DNA from: Neelides folsomi
Taxonomy: Eukaryota; Arthropoda; Collembola; Neelipleona; Neelidae
Direction of reading: 5' to 3'
Assembly: GCA_034687125.1 (NCBI GenBank)
Contig: JAQGBZ010000676.1
Location: 1 to 20,536 of the forward strand
Length of the DNA stretch: 20,536 bases
Of the stretch, positions 10,148 to 19,352 are shown in pieces. The position numbers and the translations under genes are program-made. Positions within the stretch are counted from its first letter, which is position 1. Each line of letters starts with the position of its first letter. The notes under the pieces were generated by a model that did no database searches, was not told where the DNA came from, and saw only the letters and a program-made list of their open reading frames with translations.

Positions 10148-10513
10148 ATGAATGTGAAGTGCGAAAGTGAGAGTCACCATTATTTTTGTGAGTGCAAGTC
10201 AAATGTTTTTTAAGTATATTTAAGTTAACTATAAATGTAAAGTTAAGTTGAACTTAAAGTTAGACACTTATTTAACAATTTAAATTCGGTGAAAACTGCC
10301 TAGATGTGTAATTTTATAAAAGTAGATTTCTTTTATTATTTATTTATTATGATTTATGATTTAGCCGAATTTGTACATTAAATTCAATAATATTTACTCC
10401 GAATAAATACGTGCAAAAAATGATTTGTTGAGATATATTACTATTTAAGATCTATTTTCTATTAAGTATAGTATAAATTCTGACTAAAGATAATCTTTCA
10501 TCTTACCAGTGTG
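10148..10513. terminator. Overlapping 3' ends of TM2D3 and the small minus-strand gene
   Basis: Non-coding region between two convergent stop codons. AATAAA for TM2D3 is at 10402-10407. Three overlapping minus-strand AATAAA copies (TTTATT on the plus strand at 10332-10337, 10339-10344 and 10343-10348) lie on the far side of it. If both genes use these signals, their 3' UTRs overlap by about 60-100 bp. Confidence 0.5.
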
Positions 10514-11030
10514 TTATTGAGGAATTTTGTACTGTAGCTCCTGGAATTTATCATCATCATCATCATAATATAATATAACATTAAAATGTTGATTGACTCC
10601 AACTAGAACTTCTGGCATGATTTGCGCAAGAGAAATCGGGAGTGAAAATCTCGGCACGAATTGCATTTCCGCAAATATATCACAGAGATCTCTACCTTGG
10701 TGAGTAAAGGGTAAGGGAGGAGCCCCGGTTAAAGTTCGCGAAATCGTATGCCGATAGAATAAGGCAATGGTGAGAATCGCTCGATTTGAGTCACATGCCA
10801 TATCCTGGCTACTGACGAGGACCTTGAACTAAAAAGTTCGTGTTTATTAATTTCCCTTCACCCTTCCTCGTTATTATACTTCTAGCAATATTTAAAGTTA
10901 AAAGTGATTTGCGGATTTATTAGGAGAAAGGTACCAACTCAAAGTCAGTCAGCTGGCAATTTACACATATTGTTGATGTAAGGAATTCCCGTACTATTAT
11001 TATCCTATTTATCTTACTGCTTAAAGCCAT
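10514..11030 (-). CDS. Unrecognised 136-residue protein, two coding exons
   Basis: I do not recognise this protein. Exon 1 (11030-10935, 32 codons) opens MALSSKINRIIIVREFLTS and ends DFEL. Exon 2 (10828-10514, 105 codons) opens FKVLVSSQDMACDSNRAILT and ends with a Gln-Lys-Ile-Pro-rich tail. Both are phase 0, the intron is 106 bp with GT..AG ends (pyrimidine-rich acceptor, rather weak GTACCT donor), and the join reads smoothly through a likely beta-strand/helix region. There is no signal peptide and no clear membrane helix. A run of five Asp near the C-terminus comes from a (TCA)n-like tract at 10549-10564. Base composition of exon 2 is clearly coding-like (richer in GC than its flanks). It might start downstream at the Met at 10801 if the join is wrong. 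It could be a divergent member of a known small family. Confidence 0.6.
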
Positions 11031-11580
11031 TCATATTTTTTATTATCTCAAAACAAACATGAACTCATTAATATTTTTAGTTATCTTATTCATATTTTTA
11101 CCTATGTGAGATTAAATATTTTGTATACCTAATATATTAGTTATTTTAATTTAAAGCTTTTACTTTTTATTGTATTATATTTTACTAATATTTATTTAGA
11201 TTACCATTACAAGTAATTTGTAATAAAAATGTATCTGCGTTATACTTTCTAAACTTTTGAATACGCTTTAAAATGATTTCTCATATTTTATGTAAGTACC
11301 ATTTCTTAATTTAAACGAGCTAAGAAAGCGAATAAGTAATTTAGGATCTACCTATTTTAGTTCATATAAATCAAAATATATTTAGTTTTTAATAATGTAT
11401 CTGCGCTTTGAGACCTACTTTGTAGTTTACAACAGTATTAGATATCTTATAATATTTATCCAGTCAATTTAAGTATACTTTTGCGAATATTAAGAGCTTG
11501 TATGCCTCATTTACAGAAATATATAACATACCATACTTATTAAGTTGAACACTATACTGACATTTATTCTTATTTTTTAG
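11031..11580. promoter_or_regulatory. Divergent intergenic region between the unknown gene and Milton
   Basis: Very AT-rich non-coding DNA. It must hold the promoter of the minus-strand gene and perhaps that of Milton. The 12-mer AATGTATCTGCG occurs twice (near 11228 and 11395); otherwise nothing is recognised. A splice acceptor at 11579-11580 implies a further exon of the plus-strand gene to the left. Confidence 0.35.
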
Positions 11581-11762
11581 CTCTGGAGTTATGATCGAAC
11601 AAACATTTCAGTTCCTAAAATCGATAATTATATAAAATTTGGAAGTGAAGTTGAAATTTAAAACCGAACACTCAAAAGATTGAACAATCTAGAAATGCTT
11701 CGAAACATTAAGTTGAAAGCAACCTTACGAAATCGAAGATTACAATCGGAAACACTTATCAG
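11581..11762 (+). other. Candidate 5' exon of Milton/TRAK
   Basis: The stretch runs from a T-rich acceptor (ttttttag, ending 11580) to a GTAACT donor at 11763. An ATG at 11695 starts MLRNIKLKATLRNRRLQSET and runs open to the donor, ending in phase 2 (22 codons plus AG). To read into the next exon it needs an acceptor leaving one base, such as CGGAG before 12223; that acceptor lacks a pyrimidine tract. It could equally be a non-coding exon, or its ATG may not be used. Confidence 0.35.
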
Positions 11763-12205
11763 GTAACTACATTTATTATAAATTGCAGATTTATAGAAGA
11801 TACTTTAAATTGTTAGTTTAGTTGTCAAAAAACAAAATATGACAAGATATTATTATGTTCTCGCATCTCGAATCTAGGTACCTATTTTATTTGTTAGGCA
11901 TACACTGCACTAGGTAGTATGTAGGATACTTACTGTACAATTTTTGAATTTTATTATCATTTTATCTATTCATGTTATAACTTAATACCCAACTTATTGT
12001 TAGTATTAATCTATATTATATAACATGTTACAGATTATTATATAATTTACACTAAAAATTATAAAGAAGGAAAAGTGAAATTAAACCAATATTATGAATA
12101 GACTGTATGAACATTGTACATAGCACGTAGGTATTTATCATTATATTTATATAATGTAGTCATTTATTGCTTTTTTATGATAGATGAGTTGATCGGAGGT
12201 AAAAG

Positions 12206-15200
12206 CTGGCTTCGTCACGGAGTCAGAGTCGATTCCTCGCACAGCAGAAATCACATTCACTTAGCCTGCCCGTGGTGAAGGAGAAGGTCGCATTGGAACA
12301 TGAGGCGGAGAGGAGAGATGACCTGAAAGACGGAGGGACTGAGAAGGACTTCGGGGAAACCCGTGACCTTGAGTCCCTCAAGAAATCATTTCAGTCTTGC
12401 AAAGAGTTCCTAAAGAAATCGGGGAGCAGAGAAGGAAGCGGGAGAATCTTTGGTCAAGAACCCCCCAGAACCCTTTCATTCTCCAAGAGCGTTTCCAACT
12501 TAAACCTAGAGGGTCACAGAAAAGAGTCTTGTGAGAAGGCAACTCTCACGCACGTTCATTCAGCTACAGGAGGTGGATCTCTCGACGAAGTGGAGATCAT
12601 CTCACTTCTTGAAGAAAAAATACCTAAATACAAATTACGGGCTGACAGCATCACACAATTCACAGGTGAGTTCAACACAGTTCACAATATCTTCACCACT
12701 CAAGAACCAACATATTTGTATTTTAAGTGGAATCTTACATATTTCTAAACAAATTCTATTCCTACTTGTTTATTATGATTACAATCACTCTTACTCACAA
12801 TTTCAACTACGCACGTCAGGCATTTCTCGTGACCCATTTGTCTTTACGGCTCACCACAATTTTTCTCTTATTACAAGACCTGAGAGACGATGATAGTTCT
12901 TCTTTTTGCTTTGTTAAAAAATTTTCACCCATTTGAGTGCAAACGTATAAAAAACTATAGGTGAAGGTGAAGATTTCTTTTGTTTTAAATTGCAAAAACT
13001 ATCTGTATAATTGAAACTACCAATATGTAATTACACTATTTATCTATTAGTTTCAACGCTTGGAAATTCCGAAATGGCATAGACAATTCAGAAAATTAGT
13101 CTCTCGAAAGTTTGCCGTGTATTTGACGTGAAAGTGTATGCGGCACGTTAGATGTTACGTTGCATTACCAAGCTGATTAAATCTTTAAGCCCCCAATCAC
13201 TAAACCCCTCACACCTCAGCCTTAATTTTCTTGTTTCAAGAGACCGTCGCAAAGCGATTCTTTGATTTGTAATCAGTATCAGCCAAAATTTGAGGACTAT
13301 CGATACCACTAACAAACTAACAACCACATCAAATGTTGAGTTTCAGTTGACCAGATTTACCAATAGCCATAAATACCACACATTAGCATTAATTTCTAAA
13401 CTTTACAATTGGTTAATTTATGGGATCCGAGAAACATCAGATCTTCGAGTTTATGCTGATTTTGAAATTAATTACAAGACATTTGAATGTTTATTTATTC
13501 GTTTTTGAAATCTCAAAACCATTTTCCTAACAATTTGTTATATCACTCGTTCCACATTCAGTATTCACTTTACAATAAGAATAGTGCCCGTACTTATTTC
13601 CATTTATTAGGTTGATTATTCTTGGTCTCGGTTTTATTTCCATTTAATTAGTGAACTCTTTGGTTCAAACCTTCTCACTATTTACTTATGTATTTAATAA
13701 AAACCATTAAAACTTTCAATAAGTTTAAGGATTATAAGAAATTTAAATCTTAAAGTGAAGTTAACTACGTTAATTTACACAGTAGCACGTTCAAACTTTC
13801 TGAAACATCAGCGCATAAACAGTAAATTTGTAAATAACGTCGATATATTGAACGGAACGGACGGAAGAACTTTCTAACATGTAGTTCTGGTACATACACC
13901 AACATTACTTTTAATGAAACCTTATTAATCTTTTGTGCATTTGATTATTAGTTTTCCTTTTAATGCAATAAACATAATGCATGAGAAAAGGTGAATTTAT
14001 TGCTTTCTATCTTTATCCTTCATTTCGAGACCTTGTCTTGTACTTTTAGCGAGGAAATGTTGTTCGAATAACAAATGACGATGACAAAAGGCCTGACATT
14101 GAATGAAAAGCTATAATCTTCTAATGCAGTTTTTTTATTAATTATATTAATTTCTCTTTTTTAGGTTATCCAAACGAAGATTTTGACGGAGTTGGCATTC
14201 CCTATCCAGTTCTTCGTGATTTTTCACCTGTAACCCCCGAACAAGCCTACCTTACTTTTGGATATTTTTGTAAGTTTTAAACAATATATTTAATTGTTAT
14301 TTCTATTTTATTAATGCTGTTTCTTCATTACTTTACGATTTCCATTTTAATGGTGATTCTGAACTAAATAAAATAATGATTTACATTACTGCATGAAGTT
14401 AGGTAAATAATAGGTACAAAGTAAACTAATACAATTTCATTGTAACTTTTGTGGAATACCCTTGGCCTTACTAAACATGTACACTACAGGTATAATACAT
14501 TATCTCCACTTTTCTGACATTAGTACAATCTCCTGATGGAAATCTAATCTATTCAAACCCTTAATTGCTCCCATGATAAAAGGGTTGACAGCTGGGATAC
14601 CGGAAAGGTTTTTTTATTGCCGCATTTTGTATTCGATAATCCAATTGTCAACTAAAAATAATATTTTCTTATATTGGGAATCAGAATTCTAAATATTCTA
14701 AATACAATGTACAATCCATTCTCATGAAACAACTTGAGCTTTACATCATAAACTTTACATGCCTGTATATATGATGTATATGTTTACTTTATGTACTTAT
14801 GTAAAACTTATGTTACTGTTATTGCGCTATTAGTCATTCTAAATATATATATAGTGGTAAAATAATTAAATTAATTACCCCTAAGCTCAAGCTAAGACAA
14901 GTTTAGAATATGGATTTTTATGTATTGTTGAATCAGGCTTGGCATAGGATAACAGGCAGGTAAAAGCATAATGTCTTGTTAGTATATAAGTTATTAATGT
15001 GAATGTGAGAATCCCATTTATTCACTCTCATGCTCATATACTAGAATACACACATTTAATGGAAATTAACTATAGTTAACTACATATTCAGAAAGAGTTC
15101 AGCTTAATCCAGTTTTCCCAATATTACTAATTTAACTAATGCTAAATCCCCCGGGATTATCACATCCAAGCAATTTATATATGAAACTATCTCTGTGCAT

Positions 15201-18200
15201 ATTACACATACGTAATGAGTACCTAATATGTTATATATGTAAGTACATTTTATGATGAGACTAATGAGAACAAGGATAGATACAACTATACACATCAATG
15301 ATAAATATATTCAGCGAAATAATCTTTATATTCTCATTTAGTCCATTCTGCCCTGCTCCGTGGAGCTCTAATCATTAAATAAAATTCAATGTGAATTGAA
15401 CTATTCGCAGCTCAAAATAGAAGTCCCATATAAATTGTTTTTCTTAAATATTATGTTAATTTACAAGTTGGCGAGAGATTAGAAATCGTAATTACCTGAA
15501 CAAGTGCGTGTTTTATATTCCATAATGAAAAGGAATGATCAAGCTTTGAGTTAAATTATATAGAAGATGATGTTATAGAACATCGTCACATGTTCACTTT
15601 ATGGATCTCAAACTGGAATCTCAATAAAAATAACAATGCTACAAGCATTTAAGAATACAAAAGATCGCATCATATTTACAAATTAACCAAGAATGGGAAA
15701 AAAATTCTGATTTAATGTGACTGTGAAATACTTTTCATATTGGGAGATAGAGACGTTCCTGTTCGAATTTAATAACTTGTGTGATTATAATTTTTTAATG
15801 CAAAATGATTTGCAAATCTATTAAATCCCTTGACTTGAATGCGTGCCTTGGTAATCCTTCATCAAGTTTTGCAACTTGTGGGGATGCCACACTGCGCCAT
15901 TTATACTTTTTTATTTCACTTTCAATTGTAATTTTATAATCTTTGGCTTGTTATTATTTCGGGAATAGAGCATAGTTATGCTTTAAGTTTTGTAAAAATT
16001 ATTTAATGGGGAGTTTGAGAGACATTATAAATGATAACGCTCACGATATCTATGCAGTGTTATCGGGCCAGAGAGTCTCACAGATGACAAAAACTTTCTC
16101 GGACGTTGAGGCTTTGCAAAGACTTTTGGAAGAGGTGAGTTATTAAAATTATTTAATAATCGAATATATTAAATTAATTAATTATTATAAAAATCATTAA
16201 ATTAATACATGGCGCATTAGGGTTTTTAATTTAATTTTTTCGAAATCTAATTATTTTTATTATATAGAAAGAGCGAGATTTGGAATTAGCAGCGAAAATC
16301 GGCCAACAGTTATTGGAACAAAATCAAGTTTTGGAGGAGCGGTTTACAAACTTAGAATCAGTGACCAAAGATCAAGAGGATAGCATAACCCAGTTGAAAC
16401 ATGAACTACACATTAAAAGCCAGCTTCTTGAAATTTACAGTGCCGACTCGTGTAATAGTGAGGAGACCAGTAAAGTTGGTGAGTTATTGTAATAATTATA
16501 CGTGTGTATCCTTCTTCCTTGTTCCTTCTTAAATTTTAAACTAATTTCATCCTTGAATCGCTAATTTGATGATTTTCGGAACCTCTTTATTTTTTTTTGT
16601 TATTTAAACTCAAATGTATGTAATTGAAGCTCGTTTGCTAAGTATTTTTCACAAAGCTGTATCTAATTATGAATCAGTTATAATTGTTGAACTCGTTAAA
16701 CTCATGAAATGCAAATTAATTTTTTCAGGGACTCCAATTAGTGGTGTGGCCACGGTCGCCTCACTTCTTGAAAAGAGGGTTGCTCTTCTTGAAGAGGAAA
16801 ATATACATCTTCGGGATGAAACGTTTAGAATGGCCGAAGATGTAGAAAAGACTGAAGCCGAAGAAAAATATCTAGTCGATAATGCCATTAAAAAATTAGG
16901 TGACTAAAATGTCTTAAGCTAATCGTTTTTTATTAAAACTTTTAACTACATAACTCCACAACTATAGTGCATTCACGGGGAATTTAGGTCTGAGTTATAC
17001 ATTGGCCCATCATGTGCATTAATAAAAATTCTCAGTTTAGTTGGTAACAAAATTTAAATAATGCAGATACAGGGGCCATCCTATAACTCAGACCTAAATT
17101 CCCCGTGAATGCACTATAGTATGCATAAGTATTATATGTATTAATCAATAATTATTTATTTTCTAGCTGAAACAAACTCGCGACTCAATACTATAAGTGA
17201 AGAATACCACAAAAAAACTGAAGAATCAATTGCCCAGCAAGAAGAACTCGCCATTCTCGTTGAGGAAATCAAAGCATACCAAGAGGCTAACAAGGAGCTT
17301 TTGGAAGACAATTTGGAATTGCAGAAGCTTCTTGAAGGATATAAACATTCTCAGAATGTTCTCTCCACCGAATTGGTTGAAATGAAGGACAATTATTTGG
17401 AAGTTGTAGCCATATTGAAAGAAACTCAAGAGCAGCTCAGGGAGGCTCAAAAGCAGAAGGAATCTGGTGCAGATGTTGTTTCAGTATTTGAATCATTAGC
17501 TTACGAGATTGAAAGCTCAGTAGCGAAACAACGAAGAAGTTCCGATTTCTTCAGGAGAACTTTTGACACCGTACGGACCATAAATAATAAAATTATGGAT
17601 GCATCTCTCAACAATAGTAAGTTTATACTGGTTTAGGTATAATTAAAAAATATGTATATAAACTGACTTATACTGGCTTACACTCATAGGAGGAAAGAGA
17701 TAATCAATAACAAAATTATAATTTAAGATTAGTTAATTACTATGATTTAAAATTTTAATTCTGCAATGAAGAGTTAATGTTCTTGATTTATTAAGGTTTG
17801 TTAAACTCTTCGGTTTCATCTTTGGGCTATCATTCCGAACTTCCATCATTGGACTCATCCCAAGATTTGGTTTTACATCCCTTTATGACTTCAATTTCAA
17901 GTTCTAACCTTGGATCCATGTGCCTATCAAACGGATCTACTCCAGGGGACAAATATTGGAAGATGCCCGAGAAGCTTCAAATTGTGAAACCTCTTGAAGG
18001 TTCTTCAACACTACAAGTTTGGAGTACTCTCGCAACTCCTCATTTAGGAAATCTGTTAGACAAAAGACCCGGAGTCAAATCAAGAGTTGAAAGACCGATC
18101 GGAGAACTTGGAACTCACGTAAAATTTTTTTGATATTGTTTATTTATCTTTAATTTTTATGTTTTAACTTACCATTAGCGTTAATTAATGATGTATAACT

Positions 18201-19321
18201 TCTTAATTTATTTCAATTCATTATGCTTATTGTTAGTGTTAAAAATGAGTATTTTACAGGAGCTCTTATGTCTGACTGGACCTGATCCTTGTAAAGCATT
18301 AATCTCCTCATCACATCCTTCAGCAATGATTACTTTCGTGACAACTGCCTCAAATTGGGGAAATGAAACTACAACTACAGTATTTTCCTCCAACGTTTCC
18401 ACGACTGTGTCAGGATGTTCTCTCAATTCAGTTACTTCGCCGTTAACTTCCAAAGGAAAGGAGTTGAAATGCGACACTCCTTTGAATTCTCCAGATGCTG
18501 GGACATCACGACCCGGTTCACCAACAAAAAGTCTCCAGGATAATAACAATCGAACATTTAAAAGTGAGTTGGGTCATTTTTTATTATTAATTAAAAATTA
18601 TGAAAGATTATTCTTGAATTACATAATTAGTGTATATGAAATTAATTAATTAATATTTTATACATTCTTTTACAGCCCTTTTTAGTGTTTATGAGACATT
18701 GTGCAGCAGCCTAGGCGGTTTTGGAACTCAATCATCAAAATCGTTCGATTTCGTAGGGAAACCACAGGTAATTGCTTCACGTGATAATCCCACTCCAAGT
18801 ACTTCGAAGAATCTTAGGGGAATTAAATCTCTCCAATTTCACACAATTTCTGGATCCGACAGCTCGAAAACGTGAGCGTGTGCGTTTTCTTCTGACGCTT
18901 TCAGTGTTTGTCTATGCACTTGAAAATAAGCTAGCGTGTAGCGTCAGATTTTACATAAAATATTTTTTTATAAATTGTAACTTTGTACAAGTTTTTTGGG
19001 GTAGTTAATTATATAATATTTTTTTCACTTTGTATTTAAATATAGAGCTTATTGTCTTTTATTTTTTAACCATAATGTTGCATGATATGTGTCGCATCAT
19101 GACTCTTGCTCGTATAGTATATTCGTACCTATACAAGTATTGCTAAACCAAAATTTTAACAGTGAATATAATGAATGTTGTTTTTCTTTCAGAAATACGA
19201 CCTAATGACAAAAATAGGGTCGATGGAGTTTGCATTTCAAGGTGATAGCAGTGATGGGCATCAGAATCTCCAAAGAGTTAAACCTCGGATCGGTGCATTA
19301 GGAAGTTCATTTAGACTGTAG
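12206..19321 (+). CDS. milt: Milton/TRAK kinesin-dynein adaptor for mitochondria, N-terminus unresolved
   Basis: Adaptor linking the mitochondrial GTPase Miro to kinesin-1 and dynein. Exons supported by phase: 12206-12665, 14165-14269, 16058-16134, 16268-16478, 16729-16899, 17167-17616, 17796-18118, 18260-18563, 18676-18767 and 19193-19321 (773 codons plus stop). Landmarks in order are EIISLLEEKIPKYKLRADSI (12593-12652), GQRVSQMTKTFSDVE, a CC1-box LELAAKIGQQLL (AAxxG, dynein light-intermediate-chain contact) at about 16280-16315, long coiled coil through exons 16268-17616, a Spindly-like LAYEIES near 17500, FDTVRTINN, then MPEKLQIVKPLEGS..L and PHLGNLLDKRPGV, the Milton domain (about 17965-18080). 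The region after it is Ser/Thr-rich and shorter than in human TRAK1/2. The frame is open back to a TAA at 12200-12202 but has no Met, so the start codon lies in an upstream exon. Introns are longest near the 5' end (1.5 and 1.8 kb). Confidence 0.92.
12666..14164 (+). other. Milton intron (1.5 kb)
   Basis: Intron between the LRADSITQFTG exon and the exon opening GYPNEDF. The GTGAGT donor and TTTTTTAG acceptor are strong. It contains a partial direct repeat (TTATTTCCATTTA near 13597 and 13635). Several short open frames (for example 13290-13508 and a 37-codon one at 13152-13265) show no family resemblance. No transposon ends were found. Confidence 0.5.
14270..16057 (+). other. Milton intron (1.8 kb) with a possible internal promoter
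   Basis: This is the largest intron. It contains AT-rich microsatellite-like stretches (for example near 14843). Its last 52 bases (16006-16057) form an in-frame ATG-initiated extension of the next exon, described separately. No repeat element with clear ends was seen. Confidence 0.45.
16006..16057 (+). CDS. Alternative first coding segment of a short Milton isoform
   Basis: An ATG at 16006 reads MGSLRDIINDNAHDIYAV without a stop straight into the exon that begins at 16058, in the same frame as the main protein. The codon at the junction becomes GTG (Val) instead of the spliced TTG (Leu). A known short human TRAK1 isoform also starts with a Met-Ser-Leu-Arg-Asp motif and joins at this same place, just before the GQRV..QMTKT segment. 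An isoform from here would lack the SLLEEKIP..RADS region but keep the CC1 box and coiled coil. That it is used, and where the promoter lies, is inference. Confidence 0.5.
16961..17120. mobile_element. MITE with perfect 39-bp terminal inverted repeats in a Milton intron
   Basis: Bases 16961-16999 and 17082-17120 are exact inverted copies of one another over 39 bp, beginning ACTATAGTGCATTCACGGGG. The arms continue imperfectly inward for about 20 more bases around a shared GGCCC, leaving only about 40 bases of unique centre. The outer ACTATAGT is itself palindromic, so a TA target-site duplication flanking TAGTGCATTC ends is possible, as expected for a Tc1/mariner-type MITE. There is no coding capacity. 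Identical arms point to recent insertion or selection for a hairpin. Confidence 0.8.
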
Positions 19322-19346
19322 TATTTTTTAAACAATACTCTATACA

Positions 19347-19352
19347 AATAAA
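19347..19352 (+). terminator. Polyadenylation signal of Milton
   Basis: AATAAA lies 26 bp after the Milton stop codon; it is the first canonical signal and is followed by TG/T-rich DNA. Its use would give a very short 3' UTR; later signals are possible. Confidence 0.5.

Noticed and set aside
9974..10180. 68-codon minus-strand frame
   Set aside because: Antisense shadow of the TM2D3 exon encoding the TM2 domain.
12531..12936. Two overlapping plus-strand frames after the Milton exon
   Set aside because: They start inside the exon in other frames and run into AT-rich intron; no family resemblance.
13152..13265. 37-codon ORF in a Milton intron with higher GC
   Set aside because: Short, no splice or family support; treated as chance, although its composition is slightly exon-like.
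15104..15298. 64-codon minus-strand hydrophobic frame in a Milton intron
   Set aside because: AT-driven Ile/Leu/Tyr-rich composition, no homology that I can recognise, no splice context.
18208..18549. 113-codon minus-strand frame
   Set aside because: Antisense shadow of a well-supported Milton exon.
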